Shown here in pieces: positions 36,531 through 48,500 of a stretch of 64,000 nucleotides of DNA. Origin of the DNA: Chiridota heheva (taxonomy: Eukaryota; Echinodermata; Holothuroidea; Apodida; Chiridotidae); contig JAIGNY010002845.1 of the NCBI GenBank assembly GCA_020152595.1, forward strand, positions 533,501 through 597,500, written 5' to 3'. Every line of letters starts with the position of its first letter. The stretch's first letter is position 1. The position numbers were made by a program, and so were the translations under genes. The notes below the pieces were generated by a model. It made no database searches. It was not told the origin of the DNA and worked only from the letters and a program-made list of their open reading frames with translations.

Positions 36531-39500
36531 GTATTTATTCTTTAATTATCTTTTCTTACTCTAAATAGAAGAAATTAATATTTGAAACATTTCCGTCAGA
36601 GACGACATTTTCATACCTTGTAAAGACTGTTACACAGTTACCAAAAAAAGAAATCAAGAATTGAAATCATATCTACCATACAAACCACCGCATGCCTCGT
36701 ATCCCGGCAGGAATGGCCAGTAGCCAGGAATTTGAAAGGGAGGCTCGTTTTTTGTATAAAAGGACAACAAATCATGAAATTTCAGGTGCTTATTTTTTTT
36801 AAGATTTCAAAAGGGCACTTACTCAACAAAGGAGGGTTCAGAAATTTGAAAGGGGGTTCGTGTTTCGTATAAAATGGCAACAAACCTTGAAATTCCGGGT
36901 GTTATTTATATTGGCACTTTCTCAAGAAAAAGGGTCCTGGCCCCTGGCTACGGGCCTGTACCACTGAGTTCTAAGTGAAACGTTCTTTATACTTTAATTT
37001 TTTAACGACATAAAAACTTTTAAAGTCAAGGCTGATTTGAGATTAAAATGTAAGTGTTTTTAATTACATGAACCATTTTTAAGAAATGAATGGAAAGTAA
37101 TGGAACAAATACGTAAAATCTCTGTTGCTTGGCTTTTTTGTGCCATTGAAAGTACATGATAATGTAATAATATTTTAATATGTCATATCTATTAAATTAT
37201 CTGTCTGTATACCTTTAATAAGATAACAAAATAATATTTTCTTGAATTTAATAAAGGCATATATATGCAAAGGTTTTCGAAATAAAAAGCAGACTTGCAA
37301 AACTACATGAGCAAAGTTTCCCTTTTTTCTTCTGCCTACAATTCATCAAAGACTCCAACAAATGGGTAGGAATATTTAATAATATTATTACGAGATATTT
37401 ATTACATAAAAGCGTTTTAAATTTTAATCTAATGTTCAGATAATTGGACAAGTTAATATTGTATATGATGAACGACGATGAAGAGAAACTGCTGCAATGT
37501 GAAGAAGTCACCAGTCACGTGTTCAATAAACAATATTAAAATTACCACAAATTTCATTTGCAAATACACGCTTGGTGCATAAAGTTTGATTCTAGAATAG
37601 GAATGTCAAATATTCACCTCGTTTGCAATGTACTTGCAAACGAGTAACTTGATCAAAAATGTAATTTTTGTAACTGATTCTAGAATGCCGTGAGAAGTTA
37701 TCATAAGTTCCAGAAGTTAAAATTACGGTTTATTAATTTTTACTTATGTGTTAGAACTATATCCCGCTTCCCCTCTTACACCGCTATGTATTTTGCATTT
37801 CATATTCTTTTGAAATTATGGTATGAACTTAATCTTTAATAATGTGAATGTTCTTGAAAGAATTTCAAAAGTTAACTTGGGAGGGGAAAGGGACACACAA
37901 TTCGTAGAAAATTAGTGTCAACAATAAACTGATAAAACCGTACTATAAAAGTAAGAAGGAAAATGTCAAGAGTGCCTGTGTGAACACTGAACAATTTTAC
38001 CGCTCCCGCACCATGGTCAGTCTGGGAGGTCTTATTTTAAGGAACCCGTCAAATACCAGACATCCAGCAGCCGTTTTGTTCATATTTTGCAATAAACATG
38101 TACAGAAATACTGCGAGTCCATTTTGTCATACAGATAGTAAGATTTTGCGATGTGTAATTCTATTCCTTAGAATCTGCCATCTCAACGATATAATTATGC
38201 TTTTACAAATATTCTAATTTTACATGACTGTTTCGCGCCTAAAAGCTTTGCGTTCTATTGAATTTTCCTGATATTTTAAAAACGGCGTGAGGAAACATTT
38301 AAAAGGAGTGGATAATATTTACCCATGAAAGGAATGAAAATTTGTCACTTGATTTCATAAATTTCGCCAGGCAAAAATATTTTTTGCAGAGGTATTTAAA
38401 ATTTGAAAATTATAGCACTAGATAAGGCCTTAAGGCCCTAATGCGAAATATTACAAAATGGCGATGTCACTAAAAGTCTAATTTAGGGAACCTTTTGGTT
38501 CCATATTCTAAGACCTGGACTGACCATACAGCTCTTCACGTTTACAAATACCAATATGCACGCATGCAGAATTCATGTAAAAGATAGCCATGTTGCTCTT
38601 TGACTTTGAAATTCCTTAAAAGCAAAATGTGGAAAAGAAATAGTATTTTTCTGTTCCATCAATTTAATATCCAAAATGACATTTTTGACTCTTTGAAGTG
38701 TTCATATAAAAGTTTCAATGAGTCCAAAAACTGTTATGATTTATTTTTGCCTTAAAACAGTCCGGTAGCATGCCTATTAATAGAAACATAAATGTTCCTA
38801 TTAATAAAAAACATTTTGCTATATGGAAGCCGCCATTTTGTGACATTTCCCTCGATCTTTATCTATGCTAAGGTAAAAGCCTTATGCAATGTTACATTTT
38901 TCACATTTGAAATACGTCTGGAAAAATATCCATTCGATATGTTCACCATGTTTTCGAAATATAAGATCAAATAGACAATAGAGCTAGGCTTCTAGGTGCG
39001 AAACGGCCATTTCGAAAATTCAAATATTTTTCAACACAATGATCTTTAATATTTCAAGTACATAAATTATAAAACTATGACATTTTATTGCAACATCTGA
39101 ACAATATGGCTGCATGACTTCAACATTCTCGTGTGTTATAAATGTTCATATTAATAAGCACGCTTCCGGACTGTTAAAATCGAAGAAAGTTCACAAATAA
39201 CTATACAGTTTTTCTGTATATCACTTTCTGTTAACTTGCCCATTTCTTTCAAATAATACATACAAATACATACCAACTTACTATAACCCACGCAAGTTGT
39301 CAGGCAATCTACTTTCTATTGAATCTCAAAATACTCTTTTTCCAATACAAATGATCCAAGTGATGTCTTAGTGGACTAACAATCTTATACAAATCAGGTT
39401 TCTTCCATGGTATGGACTGTATACCTCAATCAGCGTGTTGATAAGTCTTGAAGACAAAATATGAATATACCTAAAGATGATGCATTTAACTTACAAAACG

Positions 39501-42500
39501 CCATTGCGTCGATTGGTAAATGCAGACAGGCACGGGTGAATATATATTGACACTTTTATCACATGTCATGTGGAAACAAATTAGCTTTTCGACAAATTTA
39601 AAAACTGTTTGAATGATTATGTTCCTTAAAATAAGCATTAATGTTAATTTGTCATTTATTACATCAGTCGTTCCAAATTTTTGAAATGTTATTTGAAAAG
39701 CTTTTTGAAAATATGATAAAATTAATTATTTTTTTGAATGAATTTGATCCACTGCAGTCTAGCATATCCTCAGTGTTTTTGTGCTGAGAACTGAGAAACT
39801 CTAAAACCACTGACAGTTTGTCATTTTCGGGAAAAGAACACTAGACTATGGAAATTTGTTTAGAGTATAGGCAGTCCGGTAGCATGCCTATTAGTGGGAA
39901 TATAAATGTTCCTATTCAAACAGAATGGCAAGAAAGCCGCCATTTTGTGATATTTCCCATGATCCTTTGCTATCCTAACGTTAAAGCCTTATGCAATGTT
40001 TCACTTTTTAATTTGAAATACGTCTGGGAAAATATCTTTGCCAGGGGAAACTTAAAACTTATGAAAATACATTCATAACTGTCATGGCTACAATTTTTCC
40101 ACCCCCATTTGATATGTTCATCACGCCGTTTTCGAAATATTAGATAAAATAGACAATAGAGCTAGGATTTTAGGCGCGAGACGGCCATTTTGAAAATCTA
40201 AATTTTTTCAACACAATGATTTTTAATATTTCAAATACATAAATTATAAACTATAACATTTTATCGCAATATCTGAACAATATGGCAGCATGACTTTAAT
40301 ATGCTCGTGTGTTATAAATGTTGATATTAATTGGCACGCTTCCAGACTGATAGGGCCAGGGATGAAATAAGGCTTTCAAAATTGCAGTGAAAACGATTAA
40401 AATTTAAAAGATTATTTGGAATATTGACTATATAATTAAATTAGTATCAGTAGCACGTTGCATTTCGATAATTTAAAATTCGAAATAAAATACATCTTCA
40501 CTCCACGAGTCCACGTTAACACGATAACTGTTCTTAATTACATAATTTATACAAACGTTTATAAGATGTTAGAAATTTAACAATTAAACGAAACTTGAAT
40601 GAAATTTTGAGTTGAAATTTGTTTATAAATCTACGGACTTAATTGCACAACATGTACGACATACGAGGGGGAAATACGTGAGATAGTGCTGAGGACAAGG
40701 CAGAATCAGAAATTGCATTGAGCATGCAAGTAAAAGTCGATCGCTTGGAGAGAAAATCATGAATGTTTTGAATCTAACAATAATATCTGAAAACGATTTT
40801 TTTGCCACATCGGAGAAAATTCTTTCTTTCAAATAGTGCAAACATTTAGGCGATTCAACAATTAACTATACATGCTTTTTAACAGTTTGATATATTTTTT
40901 GCATGTTTAGAAACATTAGGCCCTACTTTCGAAGAATTGTTTGCTTATTTTGTAATGAATAAGTATAATGTTCATGTGGATGTGATGTTTACTGACAATT
41001 TTGCTCTAAAAAGATAATAATGATAAATTAATAAATAAATAAATAAAAAATATCAAAGAGAAACGAATGAAGAAGCAGCCATACGTCATAAACTGTATTT
41101 TTATACATTTTGTGTGTAAAAATTTCATTTCGCTTCGATACATGTTTTCTAAAGTTCTATCATTTCTTCTTCTGTATCCATGTAGTTTAGAATGTCAGTA
41201 TATTATATAATGTCAATATATGGCTGTTGTTAAATCCCAAGTGTTTCGGTCCATAAATCAACATCTGACCAAGTGTTTCGGTCCAAGTATAGCCGAGCCT
41301 AACCTAACCTAAGCCTAACTCTAACCTATGAAAATGAATAGAAATTTATTAATAATTAATTATCAATTTTGAATTTCTATGCCTGAACTGAAGTGACTGA
41401 GACACTTCTGGATTGAAATACTTGGTATCTAACCTTAGCTGTCATTATATTGTCTGACAGTTAGTGTAACATAAATAGTGTATCTTTGAAGGAAAGTAAA
41501 GATATCTAGCAAGATATTTTAATTTTTCATTATAAAACTGGACAAAATTACTTTAACGCGGAATTTTGAAAAGTTTCAATATACCGTCGCTAAATTTGTC
41601 TTAAGGAAATTGATCTTGTTCATATGTCCAGCATTTTATTTTTCATTTCAAATTGACCGTGGAATTTTGAGAAAATTTCAATTTTATTTTTCATTTCAAA
41701 ACTTAACGGAATTTTGATAAAGTTTCAGTGTACGCTAATTTGGTCTTAGGAAAATTGAATCTTGTTCATGATGTCCAGCATTTTATTTTTCCTTTCAAAA
41801 CTTGACAAGAATTGAAGAATTCCGGGAATGATAAGAAAGTTTTAATGTATGCTAAATTTGTGATGTATGCGACCGTATATGTATACGAGTGATAATGATA
41901 ATAATGAATTTACACAGCGTTTTATGTATACAATCATATTCAAAAACGCTTTACAATGAAAACAATAAATGAAACTACCCCTCACCCCATAAAATGCTGA
42001 TGAAAAATAACTAAATTAACTATTGTAATAAGCTTTGAAAAGATAAGTTTTAAGAACTTTTAGAAACATGGATTAATTTTGGGTTTGTCTGATTTTAACT
42101 GATAGTTCATTCCACCAAAGTCGTCCCACCCTAGACAATGCCCTCCCACCAAGTGTCGTGTGCTTTATGGTTGGTGCATAAAGCCAAACAGCATTTCTAT
42201 TACGAAGATTATATTTGGAGTGTTTAGAAAATATGAGTTCTTAAAGATAGTTTGGTGAAAAACTAATACTTGAATCTATTCTCAGAGTGATTGGGAGCCA
42301 ATGCAGGGAATAGAAAATGGGAATTATATGGTCATATTTCTTAGCCTTTGTTACTATCCTGCTATCCGTGCAGCAAAATTTTGAATACGTTGAATGGATT
42401 GAATTAGGTTACTTGGCATACCAGCAAGGAGGGAGTTAAAAAAGTCAATGTAGGAATGGGCTAACGCATGTACAAGGGATTCAGGGGACGGGAAGAACGG

Positions 42501-45500
42501 ACTCAAATGTTATTGCAATTTCGTGTTACATTTTAATCCCATCTTTACACAAAAGATGAATTATGTTTCGTTTACAGACTCCCCGCACCCCTATGGCCGC
42601 ATCCCGTCCAGCTGCTTAGCCCATCGATGCAAGATAATGGATCGTCGGGTTCCAACAAATTTGCTGTTCCTGTCCCACTTCGGCCAACAGGAGTAACACC
42701 CTCAGCAGCCCCCACCATGCACACAATGCCGCGCCCACATTTCGTAAACGTTCCCAACTTCATTCCGTATGCAGATCCATTCCAGTCCTTCATTCCATTC
42801 AAAACACTGAACCCGTTTCCATGGTTTATGCATCCGGGCATTACAAGACGTGAAGGGGTGAAAGGTGATCATAAACGTTTTCCAATACCATCTTCAACAG
42901 TAAAGTCCGAAAGTTCTCGAGAAACAAACGAATTGCACACGACGCCAGTATTATATAGTTTTACAGTTTCGGATTTGAATAATGTACTGTATGGCTACAT
43001 GAAGAAGGGGTCATCGGCAACGAAGGGGCGCGAATCAAAATCAGAGTCCACCATTGGGTGCGCCTTATCAGGATTAAGATTTCATGGTCAAGGTAAGCAT
43101 TCTTTGTAATCTATTAGAATCAATGTTGTAGGACTCGTTTTTTCTGGTCCCTGACTCGGTCACCTGCAGGGACACGGATCGGGTGGACTCCAGAAGAGTA
43201 CCGTAACCGGACTTACAAGCCGGGCACCGTGGAGTCGGGGAAGCTTGATTTGAGTAAAGTAGATCCGACTATACAGTTAAGGATTAGTTAATGATCTTAT
43301 TTTTATATAAAATAATCTAATTTGAAATAATTTCTTTGTACGAACTTCTGTGTGGGACGTGTCGGAATGCAAATACGCGGGGCCTGGTCCACTCGAAATT
43401 TTCTCTTGTCTAATTGGCTTAAATTCTGGACCCTAACCTAACCTAAGCCTTGCAAAAAACACAATAGAAGAATGATAATAATACGGTAAGGGACCGAATT
43501 AACTCTTTGAAAAAAAAACTATTTTCTGTATAATCTGGCAATTGAACATGATTCTCCACAAATATTATGCAGGCATAAATTAGCTTTGCGGTGAGTCATC
43601 TTGTTTTTTCACATAACTTTTTTCAATAATCTGTACTTTGCTCGCAAACCCATCCTGTATTTTCTCTCCTAAAAAGAATGAATTTCTTCTCTCAGCCCCT
43701 ATCATCTTTGTTATCTTTTCAAAAACTTATCTCCAAATCTAATTTGGGATGTTCAAACACAAATTACAGACCAAGAGCTTCAGGCGAGGTCCCAGGATTT
43801 TTTGCCATTGGTAGTAAACATAAACTGGTTCTTTTGTTAAACTTTCTATACCTATTAGCTACACAAAGCCTACACCTTTTCCAGTGCAAGCTTCTCCTGC
43901 GGTGCTCTTTGCCAAATTCTTCAGTGATTTAAGCTCATTTATCGAAGCTGTTGGTGACACATGCTATATTTTAGGTGGCTTCTGTGATTTAAAGAGACAC
44001 TTAACAGCTCTTGAGCTTCATGACTTTTATAACCGTTAGATTTTATGTTCACGGGTAAAATCAATAAAACGTTTAGTTTACAAAGGAGCGCCTATATACA
44101 GATACATGGATTTGCTACTAACTGTGGTGTAGCGGTTATCATACATGTACACAGACCATGAGGCCCTGGCTTCAAGTCTGGGTTGGGTAGACACGCCAGT
44201 GTACCACAACTGCTTATCAAAGGCCGTGGACATTGACTTGTCGATGTTATGTCTGTCCGTACGTCGTACCTGTGTTCTCGTCCCGGTCGTATTAAGCGTT
44301 TGTGATAGCATTGTAACTATCATAACCGATTGCGCAGGCGACGACCCCGTCATTGTAATTGTGTGTTCACTCGTCGTCGTCGCTCCTTGAGCTTGATGAC
44401 TTTTATAACCGTTAGATTTTATGTTCACGGGTAAAATCAATCAAACGTTTAGGTTACAAAGGAGCGCCCATATACAGATACATAAACGCGGACACAGGCC
44501 GGAGTCCAGGGTATTTGAGACTGAGGAATTGTTCTTTTTTAAACTTTTTCGTACATACAAAAGCACCTTTATGTCCACTATGGGTGGTTACCATGCAATG
44601 CCGTATTCGAGTCGCTTCATCCGGCTCTGAATCCCGAGTTCATTCCCGTGCCTGAATTCGGCAAAACGCAACTCAAATCAATCGAGCCTTGTCACTAATG
44701 TGCACTGCGTCTTCAGGTCATCTCATCTTGATTCAATTTCATTCGTACTTGAATCTTAGGTTAATCTAGAAAGTACTGTTTTTAATGATTTAAGAATCTT
44801 GTTTAAATTATCAAATATATACCTCAAAATACTTTTGTATTATACCACCTCGAACATTACAAGATGAGCTGATGCACGGCCAATATATTTTAGGACATAT
44901 TACTTATAATCACCCGGCAAAAAGGACATATTGGCAGATCTCTTTAAGTGATTTAGAGGAGTTTTAAACCCTTTTCGCAGTCCTTTAACTCAATCCTATC
45001 ATGGCTCTTTGTAACCAGTTACAATAATTAAAGGTTTGTACCAAACACTTTACGCACAATAGGTTAAAGACTTCACTCGTAACAGTTTTGTTAAAATGGG
45101 AAGGAATTAGGATTTCATTTGCCTTTTCAAAGAGTAAAACATTACAGGCAAAGTGCTTGAGGAAGATACAGTACTCCCTTTGTCAACCATAAATAATGTG
45201 ATAAGGTGGTTTTTATTCATAACACTTGCTGTGAAAAGGCAAACACAATTAAGAAAAATAAATAGAAAATTGAGGAGAAAAATCAGGTCTTCAAGCTTAG
45301 CATCTTGACATGCTTGAGGTGAAATAAAGGTAGTTGTACTAGGTGAATATTTCAAAGGATTCCTACGAAGAACTGGGTCTTTTTAAAAGGTAAAAACCGT
45401 GTTTTGTGTCTCCTGGGAGGTAACCCGTGGTAAACTAACTGGGGTATGATTTTCAGGCTTAATGTTTGTTGTCAGCGGTTTCATTGAAAATGAAATAAAT

Positions 45501-48500
45501 TGCCGCGTGAAGTTACAGTCAGGGTTATATCGATCATTAACAATCATTACAACTTTAAAAAAGAAAAATAGACGATCATGGAAATGTTTAATGTTAAGGT
45601 ATTGGTGATTATTCTGGTAATGACTTTAATTGCAACGTCATGTATAACCTCCATATTGTGATTGATTACTGGGCGTTTTTACAATGGTCACAATAAGGAG
45701 AAACAAATCACATCATTGTATCACCTTTGACCACGGAATGGTCAATTAGTAAACTTCGTGGATCTGATCAAAAAGTCAACTATTTGCTTTCTTACCGGGA
45801 TAGTGATAAATAGATATAAAGGAAGATTAATTACAGATGATGGCAGTGATTTAAAGTTCAAATTTCAAAAAGCCTTTTCGAATATGCTATTTCGTCTTTT
45901 TTCAGGAAAGATATTAATCTAAGGTGAAATATTTTAAAGCAGATCTTTTATACGACTCCCACTTAATATCTTATTTAGCATGATTACTTGCATGCATATG
46001 CGGGATTTGCCTTTCGAAAGTGGGGGGTGTCAAAAGTGTAAGGGGGAAAATCACGCTAAGATACAAAAAATCACCATGTGCCCCCTGGTCCCCACCCAAA
46101 TACCGTCAATGTTACATGCGACAAAGTAAAGAAAACTGGGCATCACCAAATGTGGGGCAAGTTCCCCCTTGCCCCACCCAAATCCCGTCTATGTGCCAAA
46201 TCCCGTCTATGTGCCAAATCCGTCTATGTGCCAAATCCGTCTATGTGCCAAATCCGTCTATGTGCCAAATCCGTCTATGTGCCAAATCCGTCTATGTGCC
46301 AAATCCGTCTATGTGCCAAATCCCGTCTATGTGCCAAATCCCGTCTATGTGCCAAATCCCGTCTATGTGCCAAATCCGTCTATGTGCCAAATCCCGTCTA
46401 TGTACCAAATCCCGTCTATGTACCCAAATCCGTCTCCAAATCCCGTCTATGTGCCAAATCCGTCTATGTGCCAAATCCCGTCTATGTGCCAAATCCCGTC
46501 TATGTGCCAAATCCCGTCTATGTGCCAAATCCCGTCTATGTGCCAAATCCCGTCTATGTGCCAAATCCGTCCCGTCTATGTGCCAAATCCGTCTATGTGC
46601 CAAATCCGTCTATGTGCCAAATCCCGTCTATAAACCAAATCCCGTCTATGTGCCAAATCCCGTCTATGTGCCAAATCCGTCTATGTGCCAAATCCCGTCT
46701 ATGTGCCAAATCCCGTCTATGTGCCAAATCCCGTCTATGTGCCAAATCCCGTCTATGTGCCAAATCCCGTCTATGTGCCAAATCCGTCTATGTGCCAAAT
46801 CCGTCTATGTGCCCAAATCCCGTCTATGTGCCAAATCCCGTCTATGTGCCAAATCCCGTCTATGTGCCAAATCCCGTCTATGTGCCAAATCCCGTCTATG
46901 TGCCAAATCCGTCTATGTGCCAAATCCCGTCTATGTGCCAAATCCGTCTATGTGCCAAATCCGTCTATGTGCCAAATCCCGTCTATGTGCCAAATCCCGT
47001 CTATGTGCCAAATCCCGTCTATGTGCCAAATCCCGTCTATGTGCCAAATCCCGTCTATGTGCCAAATCCCGTCTATGTGCCAAATCCCGTCTATGTGCCA
47101 ATCCGTCTATGCCCCGTCTATAAAAGCAAATCCGTCTATGTGCCAAATCCCGTCTATCCGTCTATGCCAAATCCGTCTATGTGCCAAATCCCGTCTATGT
47201 GCCAAATCCCGTCTATGTGCCAAATCCCGTCTATGTGCCAAATCCGTCTATGTGCCAAATCCCGTCTATGTGCCAAATCCGTCTATGTGCCAAATCCGTC
47301 TATGTGCCAAATCCCGTCTATGTGCCAAATCCGTCTATGTGCCAAATCCGTCTATGTGCCAAATCCGTCTATGTGCCAAATCCCGTCTATGTGCCAAATC
47401 CCGTCTATGTGCCAAATCCCGTCTATGTGCCAAATCCCGTCTATGTGCCAAATCTATGTACCAAATCCGTCGCCAAATCCTATGTGCCAAATCCCGTCTA
47501 TGTGCCAAATCCCGTCTATGTGCCAAATCCGTCTATGTGCCAAATCCCGTCTATGTGCCAAATCCGTCTATGTGCCAAATCCGTCTATGTGCCAAATCCC
47601 GTCTATGTAAATCCGTCTGTGCCGTCCCGTCTATGTGCCAAATCCCGTCTATGTGCCAAATCCGTCTATGTGCCAAATCCGTCTATGTGCCAAATCCCGT
47701 CTATGTGCCAAATCCGTCTATGTGCCAAATCCCGTCTATGTGCCAAATCCCGTCTATGTGCCAAATCCCGTCTATGTGCCAAATCCGTCTATGTGCCAAA
47801 TCCCGTCTATGTGCCAAATCCGTCTATGTGCCAAATCCGTCTATGTGCCAAATCCGTCTATGTGCCAAATCCCGTCTATGTGCCAAATCCGTCTATGTGC
47901 CAAATCCGTCTATGTGCCAAATCCGTCTATGTGCCAAATCCCGTCTATGTGCCAAATCCCGTCTATGTGCCAAATCCCGTCTATGTGCCAAATCCCGTCT
48001 ATGTGCCAAATCCGTCTATGTCTATGCCAAATCCGTCTATGTGCCAAATCCGTCTATGTGCCAAATCCCGTCTATGTGCCAAATCCCGTCTATGTGCCAA
48101 ATCCCGTCTATGTGCCAAATCCGTCTATGTGCCAAATCCGTCTATGTGCCAAATCCCGTCTATGTGCCAAATCCCGTCTATGTGCCAAATCCGTCTATGT
48201 GCCAAATCCCGTCTATGTGCCAAATCCCGTCTATGTGCCAAATCCGTCTATGTGCCAAATCCGTCTATGTGCCAAATCCCGTCTATGTGCCAAATCCGTC
48301 TATGTGCCAAATCCCGTCTATGTGCCAAATCCCGTCTATGTGCCAAATCCCGTCTATGTGCCAAATCCCGTCTATGTGCCAAATCCCGTCTATGTGCCAA
48401 ATCCCGTCTATGTGCCAAATCCCGTCTATGTGCCAAATCCGTCTATGTGCCAAATCCCGTCTATGTGCCAAATCCCGTCTATGTGCCAAATCCCGTCTAT

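Larger units (their letters stand above)
36531..42577 (+). other. PRDM14 intron 1 (if exon 1 is right)
   Basis: AT-rich, no other gene. It contains the inverted relative of the 29.6 kb repeat (36715-36960), two hAT-like elements (38758-39173, 39872-40349), CCTAA words (41285-41320), a tandem repeat (41530-41850), and at 41890-42480 a sequence like a common interspersed repeat (ACACAGCGTTTTATGTATAC, CAAAACGCTTTACAATG) with decayed coding-like frames. Confidence 0.55.

Noticed and set aside
41285-41320. CCTAACCTAACCTAAGCCTAA as an interstitial telomere (another short run at 43435)
   Set aside because: Only two or three imperfect CCTAA units, not the TTAGGG-type hexamer. Most likely chance or repeat-derived.
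42572-42841. 89-codon minus-strand open frame
   Set aside because: Shadow of PRDM14 exon 2 on the other strand.
44078-44440. 120-codon minus-strand open frame
   Set aside because: It lies entirely across the SINE and its flanking repeats.
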